DNA of 64,000 nucleotides from Methanobacteriota archaeon (GTDB lineage: Archaea; Thermoplasmatota; Poseidoniia; Poseidoniales; Thalassarchaeaceae), in assembly GCA_002720055.1 (NCBI GenBank), contig PBGH01000014.1:11013-75012 (forward strand), in the 5' to 3' direction. Under the pieces are notes generated by a model that was not told the origin of the DNA, did not search any database, and saw nothing but the letters and a program-made list of their open reading frames with translations. Below, piece by piece: positions 53,629 through 62,113 of the stretch (position 1 is the first letter of the stretch; every line of letters starts with the position of its first letter). The position numbers were made by a program, and so were the translations under genes.

Positions 53629-54534
53629 TTAAAGCGCATTATTGATAACAACCGAGGCAAAAGAACTCAGGATCCCCGCTCCGTCATGCTCGCGTTGAAA
53701 AGACTCCATTTCTTCCTTAGTTATGTGTCCCCATTCAAATGCTCTCTCAACCCTTGCCTTAGCCGCTTCAGGATGGAATTGGACCCCCCAGGTGAGCAGT
53801 TTTTCCCCATTCTCTTCAATCGCTCTAATCGCTGTAACTCTATTGTGATCTGCAGAAGCAAGCAATATACACGAATCCGGAACAGAAGTGACATGGTCCT
53901 GATGAGAGTATAGCACTACAGGAACACCATCTTTTCCACTCATTCTGGAAGAAAAAAGAATGTCATCTATCCCGTTTTCTGTAAGATCGAGGTCCCAGAC
54001 CCCACTTGAGAAGGTATCCGCTCTCTCAACTTTGGAGCCGAGAGAATGGCAAAGAAGTTGATGGCCAAAGCAAATTCCTAAAGTCGGAATCCCCAATTTT
54101 GTTGAGCACCTCAGCATTCTAGAGCCACTTTCCATCCAGTCTTCCCAAATTGAAACATTTCTCTTCGACCCACTGCATATTACAGCATCTGGAAATATTT
54201 CCTCAAGCCATTCCTCCATTTGCTCATCATTCCCTTCAGAAGGCATCGCTATCCTTCTGAATGTCACTCTATTGCCTGAAATTTCCATTTCTTGCTCTTT
54301 CCAGAAAGGGAAATCATAGTCCCAGTGAGGCACATCATCTTGGGTTAAAGTTACCAAACCATCTTTTTGAGCATCATTTCCAACTTCTTCAGATTGCATC
54401 TGCGGGGTAACTAGTAGCACCTCTAATTCTCCTGATTCTGCCATGGGGGCTACAACTTCTTGATTCCCTCCATGTCCAAACTCTGATCTTTCGACTAAAA
54501 GATCCATAATTATCACTCTAAGAACCCCACTCAT
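53629..54534 (-). CDS. Class I glutamine amidotransferase-like protein
   Basis: About 301 residues with the GATase triad elements: nucleophile Cys in LGICFGHQLLCH, and His-Glu in WGVQFHPEAAKA. It resembles stand-alone GuaA-type glutaminase or gamma-glutamyl-peptidase-like proteins; no ATP pyrophosphatase domain follows. The substrate is unknown. The start is uncertain: TTG 54552, ATG 54534 and ATG 54507 are in frame, the last behind GTGAT. Divergent from the NifU-like gene. Confidence 0.85.
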   Translation of the reverse strand: MSGVLRVIIMDLLVERSEFGHGGNQEVVAPMAESGELEVLLVTPQMQSEEVGNDAQKDGLVTLTQDDVPHWDYDFPFWKEQEMEISGNRVTFRRIAMPSEGNDEQMEEWLEEIFPDAVICSGSKRNVSIWEDWMESGSRMLRCSTKLGIPTLGICFGHQLLCHSLGSKVERADTFSSGVWDLDLTENGIDDILFSSRMSGKDGVPVVLYSHQDHVTSVPDSCILLASADHNRVTAIRAIEENGEKLLTWGVQFHPEAAKARVERAFEWGHITKEEMESFQREHDGAGILSSFASVVINNAL

Positions 54535-54590
54535 GAGTCTTCGAGGGGGCAATTCTTTGAAAGACCCCTCGCCTGCAACGACTGAGAAGC

Positions 54591-54866
54591 ATGGTCGATA
54601 AGCAACTCATACTCGATTCTGTAGGTCCAGTTCAGGCTGTTCTGGATGCTCATGATGGAGTCGTAAATGTTGTAGATACTACGGACGGGGTGATTATGAT
54701 TTCACTGGAGGGAGGGTGTACTGGATGTAGTGCAACTCCTATGACAGCAATGCAAATCTATTATTCACTTATGAAGTTAGAACAGGTGGAGGACGTAGTT
54801 TTTGTCAACGGAGAGCTTCCATCCTACATGAGATCATTCATTGATGACAAACTAGACTCGGAATAA
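54591..54866 (+). CDS. NifU C-terminal-like (Nfu) iron-sulfur carrier
   Basis: 91 residues forming a single Nfu domain: VQAVLDAHDGVVNVVDTTDG, then the cluster-binding pair Cys43-Cys46 in LEGGCTGCSATPMTAMQ. Carries a [4Fe-4S] cluster between two monomers for delivery to apo-enzymes; the hydroxylase subunits in this window would need such a supply. Convergent with the next membrane protein gene, one base apart. Confidence 0.9.
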   Translation: MVDKQLILDSVGPVQAVLDAHDGVVNVVDTTDGVIMISLEGGCTGCSATPMTAMQIYYSLMKLEQVEDVVFVNGELPSYMRSFIDDKLDSE

Positions 54867-54867
54867 G

Positions 54868-55221
54868 TCACTCCTCTTCTTTTCTAGATCTCATTATCTT
54901 GTGTGGGTTGGCCCCTTTTTGGATTTCCTTTCCCTTTATATTCATTACAGAAGATAAAGCTACAATCACGGCAATCACAGCTAGGGGCCTGGCAATCTTA
55001 TCCGATCCCCAGACCTCTCCTCCAAGGTAATGAAGGGCAAATAGAAGTAATGCCGAGGTAAGGCAAATCAAAGCAATACTTCGCTGTGCTAGAATTTCAC
55101 TCCTGGTATTCCTGGAGAGAGAACCGATTGACATCCAGAGAAAAATCGATGAACCACAGAGGATGAATGATGCAGTTTCGATAATCTCCAGGTAGTCCAC
55201 GTCTAACCGAAGGAGAGCCAA
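54868..55221 (-). CDS. Small membrane protein, unknown function
   Basis: 117 residues with three hydrophobic segments (FILCGSSIFLWMSIG, IALICLTSALLLFALHYL, PLAVIAVIVALSSVM) and a basic C-terminal tail of about 20 residues. No family recognised. The frame is closely fitted between the NifU-like gene and the divergent 55277 gene, which supports it being real. Confidence 0.6.
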   Translation of the reverse strand: MALLRLDVDYLEIIETASFILCGSSIFLWMSIGSLSRNTRSEILAQRSIALICLTSALLLFALHYLGGEVWGSDKIARPLAVIAVIVALSSVMNIKGKEIQKGANPHKIMRSRKEEE

Positions 55222-55276
55222 CTTGAGTATTTTCTCCTAATCAATAACCAAATATACTGTACGTTTATCGTTAGCC

Positions 55277-55672
55277 ATGAGTATCTCTCCAAGGTCTCGA
55301 TGGTCGAATAGGGACGATTCTTCTTACGGATTAAAAAGGGAAGACCAGAGCGTGTCTAGGGTAAAGAAACATGATTGGCGATCCTCTTCTTCCGACTCAT
55401 CAGCTCCACGACTATTGATTGGTCAGATTACGAGCTTAGTGTCATTAGCAATGATTTATTCAGGATTCGATATTGCGAACTCTGAGGACATTTCCGGCTC
55501 ATCTACCTGGATCCTTGGTGAACTGGCATTAGTAGTCACAGCTCTATTCTCATTGGTTTCTTTCTGGTGCCTATTTAGAGTTGCAATATCGAGAAAATCT
55601 CTAAAACGTAGGAGGAGAATTGCTAGACTCTGGCTTCTAGCCGTTTTAGTAACCACATCCTCGTTTTTCTAA
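55277..55672 (+). CDS. Small membrane protein with polar N-terminus, unknown function
   Basis: 131 residues: a Ser/Arg/Asp-rich N-terminal half of about 50 residues, two helices (about 53-68 and 78-100) and a strongly basic RKSLKRRRRIARLW stretch before a last short hydrophobic end. No family recognised. It diverges from the 54868-55221 gene and lies 54 bases before the next membrane protein. Confidence 0.6.
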   Translation: MSISPRSRWSNRDDSSYGLKREDQSVSRVKKHDWRSSSSDSSAPRLLIGQITSLVSLAMIYSGFDIANSEDISGSSTWILGELALVVTALFSLVSFWCLFRVAISRKSLKRRRRIARLWLLAVLVTTSSFF

Positions 55673-55726
55673 AGGCATCAGACAAAACTAACTTGAGTAA
55701 CATCGTGGTCCGGCAACTGAGAATTG

Positions 55727-56584
55727 ATGCATCCGCTGACCATCGCAACCTTTACTATTTCAGGAACAATTCTTTTTGTTAGCTCAGCTTTCATGGCTGC
55801 AGGCACTCCTCTACCATTTTTCGACACAGAGGAAGAAGAATTAGAATTCGAATTAACTGGAAGTACTGGGATACTGACTCTTGATAACTCTTCCACAAAC
55901 TCCGGTTGGTCAGTTTATGCGTTCGGTGAATATTTGGATGACGATCAAAATGGACTTTGGGATGGTTGTGAGTCTATTTTTATAACTCTCAAAAATGAAT
56001 CTCAGTCAAACTCTGAGGATATAGAAACAAACTTCTACTATCCATTATGTGAGAAAGGCTACGAAAGATCTAATGTTGATAATATGGCCTATATTGGTCA
56101 TTTATGCTATAATCCGACAAACTCAACTTCACCTCAATGCTCTATTGGTAATTTTACCTTTGAATCAACCGAGTTTGTAGGACTCCTGCCAGAAAGTCTG
56201 GAAGAAGATGCCCGACAGGGAATTGTCGATTGGCTCATCTCGGGTTTGGCTTCTGGAAGAACATTTTTCTGTGGTTCTTGGATATTAATGGGAATTGCAA
56301 TCTTATCAGGCACTTTGCTGAAGGATGAAGATAAGCCAGTAGAAATAGTAAGTGAGGGAGGTGCTGAATGGAGGGCCTACTCTCTGGCTGGAACCGAGAG
56401 GGGTAAAGACGGGATGGCAAAGGCATTCAGCAGACATAAGGGCACTAGAGACCTTTACAGTAAACCAAGAAAAGGTAATACTAGAGGTGGGGTGCATAAG
56501 ACCGGAGGCCTATATCTAGATGGCTGGACAGAAGCTGATTCGGATGCAGAATATAAGAAGAAAGTGAAGGACAGAAGAGATTGA
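55727..56584 (+). CDS. Two-helix membrane protein with an outer domain, unknown function
   Basis: 285 residues. N-terminal helix (about 5-24), an outer domain of about 150 residues with Asn-X-Ser/Thr sites, five or more cysteines and the calcium-loop-like YLDDDQNGLWDGCE, a second helix (about 188-205), and a basic cytoplasmic tail of about 80 residues (SRHKGTRDLYSKPRKGN). ATG 55727 is chosen over the TTG immediately before it. No family recognised. The 3' end converges on the 51-residue gene below, four bases apart. Confidence 0.65.
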   Translation: MHPLTIATFTISGTILFVSSAFMAAGTPLPFFDTEEEELEFELTGSTGILTLDNSSTNSGWSVYAFGEYLDDDQNGLWDGCESIFITLKNESQSNSEDIETNFYYPLCEKGYERSNVDNMAYIGHLCYNPTNSTSPQCSIGNFTFESTEFVGLLPESLEEDARQGIVDWLISGLASGRTFFCGSWILMGIAILSGTLLKDEDKPVEIVSEGGAEWRAYSLAGTERGKDGMAKAFSRHKGTRDLYSKPRKGNTRGGVHKTGGLYLDGWTEADSDAEYKKKVKDRRD

Positions 56585-56587
56585 GGA

Positions 56588-56743
56588 TCACAATATCAGC
56601 GGACCGAACATTATTACAAACCCTAGTAATACAATAATGAAAATACTTTTTCTTAGAATGTTGAAAAGTGAGTTTAGAAGCATAACGGCAAAGTTCTGGC
56701 GCTCTCTTTTCACGAACACTACAGGCCTTACCTCTTTATCCAT
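56588..56743 (-). CDS. 51-residue single-helix membrane protein
   Basis: The reading frame on the minus strand encodes MDKEVRPVVFVKRERQNFAV followed by a hydrophobic helix (SIFIIVLLGFVIMFGPLIL) to the stop at 56588. ATG 56743 lies two bases after the nadE stop, with GGTGG seven bases upstream of it, in the last codons of nadE. A basic N-terminus and a single helix suggest N-in topology. It is probably co-translated with nadE; the function is unknown. Confidence 0.6.
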   Translation of the reverse strand: MDKEVRPVVFVKRERQNFAVMLLNSLFNILRKSIFIIVLLGFVIMFGPLIL

Positions 56744-56745
56744 GC

Positions 56746-57537
56746 TTATTCCACCGATTTTCTCTTGAAAACAGGAATCGGCCTCATTTTATGTCCATTT
56801 GAATTGTGCAGCTGTTTGTAAATCTCCAAAACCTCTCTCTGTCGCGCGCTTAGCTTGAAAGATTGACGAATTTCTGATGATAGCGACTCATGCTCCATCG
56901 CCCATTCAAGCTCCGTGTAACTTGCTCCAATCTGATCCTCGTCCGTCCTCCCATCTGCCCATAGACCATCTGTTGGGGGGGCGTCAATGATTTCCTTCAG
57001 AATGCCCAACTCCCTTCCAAGAGAATAAACTTCTGACTTGTACAAGTCTGCAATTGGGGATATATCCACCCCACCATCCCCATACTTCGTGAAAAAACCA
57101 ACCCCGAAGTCCTCGACCTTATTGCCGGTCCCAACAACTATCCCCTCATTAGATCCAGCAATTGCAAACAGTGCCGCCATCCTAAATCGAGCCTTAGAAT
57201 TTGCAATTGCTAGCTCCGAAATCCCCTCTTTGTCCAACTCATCCCTGAAAACATCAATTGTCTTAGAGAGATCGATCTGAATAGACTTAACGTTACTCCA
57301 ATTTTCCTCCAACCATCTGATATGCTGGTTAGACAGCTCAAACTGATCAATATCCTGATGAATTGGCATATTCAAGACAAATGTGTCTAAACCCGTCCTT
57401 GCCGACAAAGTTGAGGTTACGGACGAATCTATCCCTCCAGATACCCCTACTACCAATGCACTGACGCCGTTCCTCTCTGAATATTCTCTTATCCAGTCAG
57501 TAATCTCATCGGCAAGTATTCCCCAATCTGTCATCAT
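56746..57537 (-). CDS. nadE: NH3-dependent NAD+ synthetase
   Basis: 263 residues. Amidates deamido-NAD+ with ammonia and ATP. The PP-loop is VVGVSGGIDSSVTSTLS; later motifs are GTGNKVEDFGVGFFTKYGDG and ISPIADLYKSEVYSLGREL. No glutaminase domain is present, so free ammonia or a separate amidotransferase supplies nitrogen. The start is ATG 57537 or the next ATG, behind GGTG. It begins seven bases after the HMA-DUF4396 gene ends. Confidence 0.95.
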   Translation of the reverse strand: MMTDWGILADEITDWIREYSERNGVSALVVGVSGGIDSSVTSTLSARTGLDTFVLNMPIHQDIDQFELSNQHIRWLEENWSNVKSIQIDLSKTIDVFRDELDKEGISELAIANSKARFRMAALFAIAGSNEGIVVGTGNKVEDFGVGFFTKYGDGGVDISPIADLYKSEVYSLGRELGILKEIIDAPPTDGLWADGRTDEDQIGASYTELEWAMEHESLSSEIRQSFKLSARQREVLEIYKQLHNSNGHKMRPIPVFKRKSVE

Positions 57538-57543
57538 TAACAC

Positions 57544-58185
57544 CTAGTGACAAGCTACGCCATATTTCTTCAGTCGCCAATAATTGTAAGGCCATGGTGT
57601 CAGGAACCCGGCTACAAGCATCGGGAGAATAACCCACCAAGTCAGTTTAGCCCCCCCAGTCAACACCAGATCAACAGCATTCATCGCAGCTTCCATTGAA
57701 ATCATTGAGATCAGAGACATCCCAATAGCAACCCTAAATGCCTCATTCAAAGCCATCTGGGCTGACAGAATTATAGTTTCTAGGGCTATGGAGGTCAGAA
57801 TTCCATTGAACATTGCTAGGGCCATTATCATCATGGGACTCCACCCAGAATCAGTGAATACAAATTGGAAAGCTGCAATAGTTCCAAAATCTCCAATACT
57901 GCATCCAATCAAACACCATTTTGTATTGTTAGCAGATTTCTTCCAGACACTACCATCTCTCCAGTGAAAATCTTCTGCTAACCCATCCACCAGGTAACCA
58001 ATCGATCTGACTGACTCACTAAGGTCCTCTCTCGAAGCCCCATCATGTTGAATCACTGCACTTCCATCTATGTGACTAACTTCAGCGGAGGAAACACCCG
58101 AAACCCCCTCAAGAACATTCTTAACCCTGCTAGAGCAACCATCGCAGGTCATACCTCCAACATCCAGTCGAATAGTCTCTGCCAT
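57544..58185 (-). CDS. HMA metal-binding domain fused to DUF4396 membrane domain
   Basis: 213 residues. Residues 1-70 are a heavy-metal-associated domain with GGMTCDGCSSRV (Cys14, Cys17), like copper chaperones. The rest is the four-helix DUF4396 module (CSIGDFGTIAAFQFVF, MFNGILTSIALETIIL, ISMISMEAAMNAVDLVL, MLVAGFLTPWPYNYWRLKKYG). Probably a copper or other soft-metal membrane protein. ATG 58185 is chosen; the longer frame to 58419 would run 131 bases into ileS and adds nothing HMA-like. Divergent from ileS across 103 bases. Confidence 0.82.
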   Translation of the reverse strand: MAETIRLDVGGMTCDGCSSRVKNVLEGVSGVSSAEVSHIDGSAVIQHDGASREDLSESVRSIGYLVDGLAEDFHWRDGSVWKKSANNTKWCLIGCSIGDFGTIAAFQFVFTDSGWSPMMIMALAMFNGILTSIALETIILSAQMALNEAFRVAIGMSLISMISMEAAMNAVDLVLTGGAKLTWWVILPMLVAGFLTPWPYNYWRLKKYGVACH

Positions 58186-58288
58186 GATACTAACTAATGC
58201 GGGCAGCATTTGAAGTCTTGCAAATCCGACTCTTCCCCCCTCATCAACTCCCCCCAAGTTCAAGACGAACTCCTGAATCGCCTGCTCG

Positions 58289-61200
58289 ATGGTTGTACCG
58301 CAGTCGCCGGGAGAACTAGATCCCGTTTCTCTAGAAAACTCTCTGATTAGCATATGGGAAGGAGAAGAGACGTTCAACCAGTCTATCGAATCAAGAAAGA
58401 TACTGGGATCCCCTTTCACGTTCCTTGAGGGGCCACCTACAGCGAATGGGAAGCCTGGAATCCATCATGTTCTTTCTAGGCTTTTCAAAGACATGGTTTG
58501 TCGATGGAAAACCATGGAAGGACATATCGTGGAAAGAAAGGGTGGCTGGGATACGCATGGCCTCCCAGTTGAGATAGAGGTTCAGAAGCAACTTGACCTG
58601 ATGTCCAATGAAGCGATAGAACAATTCGGGATGGAGGCTTTCAACAAGAAGTGCAAAGAGAGTGTCTGGACTTACGAGGAAGCCTGGAGGGAAATGACCG
58701 AGAGAATGGGATTCTGGGTGGATATGGAAGATCCATACGTCACACTTCATGATGAGTACATTGAATCGGCATGGTGGTCCTTGAAGCAGATGTTCGAAAA
58801 GGGTCTTCTTTTCAGAGGTCACAAGGTCTTACCGTATTGCCCCCAGACTGGAACAAGCTACTCGACCCACGAGGTTTCTCAGGGGTACAAGGAAGTATCA
58901 GAGCCAGCAGTATTTGTTAAATTCAGGCTCGAGGAAGAAGACGTATCAGTACTGGCTTGGACTACAACGCCCTGGACTCTTCCTGGAAACGTCGGACTAG
59001 CTGTTGGGCCTCAGGTCACCTATTGTAGGGTCAGGGTCACCGAACCCCCCTCTGACTCTTGGGAAGGTAGGGGGGGTGCCGAGGTAGGGGAGGAGATGAT
59101 CCTCGCCAAGGAGCTTGTTGGAAATGTTTTACGGAATCATGTTGAGGTGATTGAGGAATTTCCGGGATCTGAATTGGTAGGGAGGGCATACACCCCTATA
59201 TTTCCTGGAGCTATCGAGAGAGGGGATTCTAAATCTGCATGGACAATAGTGCCTGCAGACTTTGTAACCACCTCCGATGGAACGGGCGTTGTTCATACTG
59301 CTGTGATGTATGGAGAGGATGACTATCGTCTTGGTATGGAGGTCGGCTTCCCAGCACAGCATACTGTGGGAATGGACGGGGCTTTCGTGAAAGGGACGCA
59401 TAAGGAACTGGATGGGAGGTATGTGAAGGATTGCGATGATGACATCATCAACCTCCTGGTTTCGAAAGATCTTCTATACCGCGAGCACACATACACCCAT
59501 GACTATCCACACTGCTGGAGGACTGATCATCCGCTTCTCTACTACGCAATGGATAGTTGGTTCGTGAGGATGACTGCAGTTAGAGATCAAATTATCTCAC
59601 ACAATGCCGGAGTAGAATGGGCTCCGGAGTGGACCGGAACCAAGAGGATGGGGGAATGGCTCTCCAACATCAAGGATTGGGCAATTAGTCGTGAGCGTTA
59701 CTGGGGAACTCCAATCCCCGTATGGATTTGTGAGAAATGTGGCACTGAGCACTGTGTGGGAAGCGTTGATGAGATGTCGGCTATGAAAACCGCATCATCC
59801 CCAGATCCTCCCGAACTACACAGACCGTATGTTGACGGAGTTAGACTTCACTGCCCATCTGAGGGATGCTCTGGAGAGATGGTAAGAGAGCCATATGTCA
59901 TGGACTGCTGGTTCGACTCCGGTTGCGCATCGTTTGCCCAGTGGCATTATCCATTTGAAAATGAAGAGAGATTTGCAGGCTCATTCCCTGTAGACTATAT
60001 CTGCGAGGCCGTGGACCAGACCAGGGGATGGTTCTACTCACTATTGGCCGTTGCCACCACCGTTTTCGACCAACAGTGCTTCCACAGCTGCCTCTCCTTG
60101 GGGCATATTCTCGACAAGGATGGAAAGAAGATGAGCAAATCCAGAGGCAACGTAGTCGATCCTTGGGACCACTTCAACAAGGAGGGAGCTGACTCAATTA
60201 GATGGTACATGACTACCCAGAGCGCCCCTTGGTCGCCCACTAACTTCGATCCCAATGGAGTCAGAGAGTCCTATGCTAAGATGTTCTTGACGTTATGGAA
60301 CGTATATCGATTTCATGCTGACTATGCGCATCTTGACGGCTTTGACCCCGAAGATAGGCCAGGCTTCGTCCCAATCTCAGATAGGAGTCCCCTGGATAGA
60401 TGGGTCCTCTCCAAAGTCGCAGATATGGCGGAGCAATTCCACTCTGGCTTCGTTTCATGGGACTTCCACAAAGCAGGGAGATGTCTAGAGGACTTCGTCG
60501 TAAATGACCTATCGAACTGGTACGTAAGACGTTCCAGAAGGCGACTTTGGGACGAAGCGGACAGTAACGACAAGAGAGCATGTCAACATACTCTTCACGA
60601 GGTACTCCTAATCGTCTGTAGGCTGATGTCACCGATTTCTCCCTTTATGGCGGATCAGATACATCGGGGACTCTCAGGTAAGTCGGTTCACCTCGCTGAT
60701 TGGCCTATTGGCTCCCCTCTGGTAGACTCTGTCCTTCCAGAGAGAGATTTCGCGATAGAGCAGGAAATGGTCCTAGTCAGATCGCTTGCTGAAGCTGGTA
60801 GACGCATTCGAGTGGAGTCCAACAGACGACAGCGACTTCCCTGCAGGACAGGCTGGATTGTCGGTGGACCCGATATATCCCAATTCAGAGATATTCTAGC
60901 AGAGGAATTGAACGTCGAGTCTCTTTCTACTGAGGATGATTTGGATTCATTCCAAAGGATAGTTCTGGAGCCCAACAGGAAGGTTCTGGGTTCAAAGTGC
61001 CGTTCTGATCTTCCTGCGGTGTTGGATCATTTAGCTCTCGCAGATCCCGAGGCACTGCTTCTAGAGATTGATGCGGGCATTGCAGCACTGGCCGGGTATG
61101 AGATTACCAATGATGACATCGAGATCAGGAGAGTCGAGAAGGAAGGGTTTGCAGCTCAGACCCTCTCCTTTGAGGAGGGGGACGTATCAATCGTTCTGGA

Positions 61201-61471
61201 TATGCATACCGATCAAGAGCTACTATCCAAGGGCCTGGCTAGAGACATAACGAGGAGGGTCCAGGCTAAGAGGAAGGAACTAGATCTACAGGTGGAGTCT
61301 TCGATCGAATTATCTTTGTGGATTAGAGGAATCGACTTGAATGAAAGTGATTGGGATCACGTGAAATCCGAGACAAGAGCGGGCAAGTGCTATCTGAATG
61401 AAGGAGATCCGTTAGAGGATACGGATAACTTTGAGATCGACGGGACCAAAGTATTCTTCGTGATTCATTGA
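58289..61471 (+). CDS. ileS: Isoleucyl-tRNA synthetase
   Basis: 1060-residue class I synthetase. The HIGH motif appears as PGIHH (56-60, after GPPTANGK), and KMSKS is intact at 614-618 (DKDGKKMSKSRGN). Cysteine pairs ICEKCG and CPSEGCSG lie before YVMDCWFDSGCASFAQW. The editing domain lies between. Layout and length match the archaeal/eukaryal-like IleS branch. Charges tRNA-Ile. Start ATG 58289. Convergent with the peroxiredoxin gene, 19 bases apart. Confidence 0.96.
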   Translation: MVVPQSPGELDPVSLENSLISIWEGEETFNQSIESRKILGSPFTFLEGPPTANGKPGIHHVLSRLFKDMVCRWKTMEGHIVERKGGWDTHGLPVEIEVQKQLDLMSNEAIEQFGMEAFNKKCKESVWTYEEAWREMTERMGFWVDMEDPYVTLHDEYIESAWWSLKQMFEKGLLFRGHKVLPYCPQTGTSYSTHEVSQGYKEVSEPAVFVKFRLEEEDVSVLAWTTTPWTLPGNVGLAVGPQVTYCRVRVTEPPSDSWEGRGGAEVGEEMILAKELVGNVLRNHVEVIEEFPGSELVGRAYTPIFPGAIERGDSKSAWTIVPADFVTTSDGTGVVHTAVMYGEDDYRLGMEVGFPAQHTVGMDGAFVKGTHKELDGRYVKDCDDDIINLLVSKDLLYREHTYTHDYPHCWRTDHPLLYYAMDSWFVRMTAVRDQIISHNAGVEWAPEWTGTKRMGEWLSNIKDWAISRERYWGTPIPVWICEKCGTEHCVGSVDEMSAMKTASSPDPPELHRPYVDGVRLHCPSEGCSGEMVREPYVMDCWFDSGCASFAQWHYPFENEERFAGSFPVDYICEAVDQTRGWFYSLLAVATTVFDQQCFHSCLSLGHILDKDGKKMSKSRGNVVDPWDHFNKEGADSIRWYMTTQSAPWSPTNFDPNGVRESYAKMFLTLWNVYRFHADYAHLDGFDPEDRPGFVPISDRSPLDRWVLSKVADMAEQFHSGFVSWDFHKAGRCLEDFVVNDLSNWYVRRSRRRLWDEADSNDKRACQHTLHEVLLIVCRLMSPISPFMADQIHRGLSGKSVHLADWPIGSPLVDSVLPERDFAIEQEMVLVRSLAEAGRRIRVESNRRQRLPCRTGWIVGGPDISQFRDILAEELNVESLSTEDDLDSFQRIVLEPNRKVLGSKCRSDLPAVLDHLALADPEALLLEIDAGIAALAGYEITNDDIEIRRVEKEGFAAQTLSFEEGDVSIVLDMHTDQELLSKGLARDITRRVQAKRKELDLQVESSIELSLWIRGIDLNESDWDHVKSETRAGKCYLNEGDPLEDTDNFEIDGTKVFFVIH

Positions 61472-61490
61472 GCTTGAATACCGTGAATAG

Positions 61491-62105
61491 CTAGTCCCCT
61501 CGAGCGAATGCGATCATTCGTTCTATAGGGATATGATCAACAGTATCTTTACAGTAGTGAGCTTCAACAACTACGCCTTCCTCGTCAATTAAAATATCAA
61601 CTGGAATAGTCGACAACTTGGAAATGGACATAGTCATGGGGACATAACCCTTGAGTGTTGCTTGCAGAAATGTCAATGGAGAGCGTAGTGCACCTAACAT
61701 GAACCTCCCAAATGACTTCATCACGCCGTTTTCCTCAAAATGATGATATGTTTCATCAGCAGCAATTATGAATTTAACATCATGCTTGGCCATTCTCTTG
61801 CCAAGGTCAGACAGTTCCGCATCGAAGATTCCAACCATCACTGTTTCCTCGGGAAAATCTCCCCACCTCTTCATTATTCTATTAATCCTGATATTACAAA
61901 AGGGGCAGGATGAAAATCGGAAGAATGTCAATATTACCCGTTTCCCTTTCATAGATGACATTTCGAAAGTTGAGCCATCGATTGTGGGTAGTGAAATATT
62001 GGGTGCGAGATCTCCTTTCTTCAGCTTTGGCATGTTGTCGGGTGGGAGAATAGGTGTAAAAACTACACTATTGAGAAATCTCATTCCAATGGTGCCAATA
62101 ATCAT
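61491..62105 (-). CDS. AhpC/TSA-family thioredoxin-fold peroxiredoxin-like protein
   Basis: 204 residues: GDLAPNISLPTIDGSTFEMS, then FFRFSSCPFCNIRINRI with Cys67 and Cys70, and the ending STIPVDILIDEEGVVVEAHY. The CPFC pair in place of the usual single peroxidatic Cys suggests a thiol reductase or PRXL2-like peroxidase. The first 25 residues are hydrophobic and may be a membrane anchor, or the start may be Met25 (62033). Eight bases separate it from the lipoprotein gene upstream, so they may be one transcript. Confidence 0.82.
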   Translation of the reverse strand: MIIGTIGMRFLNSVVFTPILPPDNMPKLKKGDLAPNISLPTIDGSTFEMSSMKGKRVILTFFRFSSCPFCNIRINRIMKRWGDFPEETVMVGIFDAELSDLGKRMAKHDVKFIIAADETYHHFEENGVMKSFGRFMLGALRSPLTFLQATLKGYVPMTMSISKLSTIPVDILIDEEGVVVEAHYCKDTVDHIPIERMIAFARGD

Positions 62106-62113
62106 TTTCTGAT

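Noticed and set aside
58186..58419. Extension of the HMA-DUF4396 gene into the start of ileS
   Set aside because: It would overlap a conserved essential gene by 131 bases and adds no recognisable domain; ATG 58185 gives a canonical HMA start.
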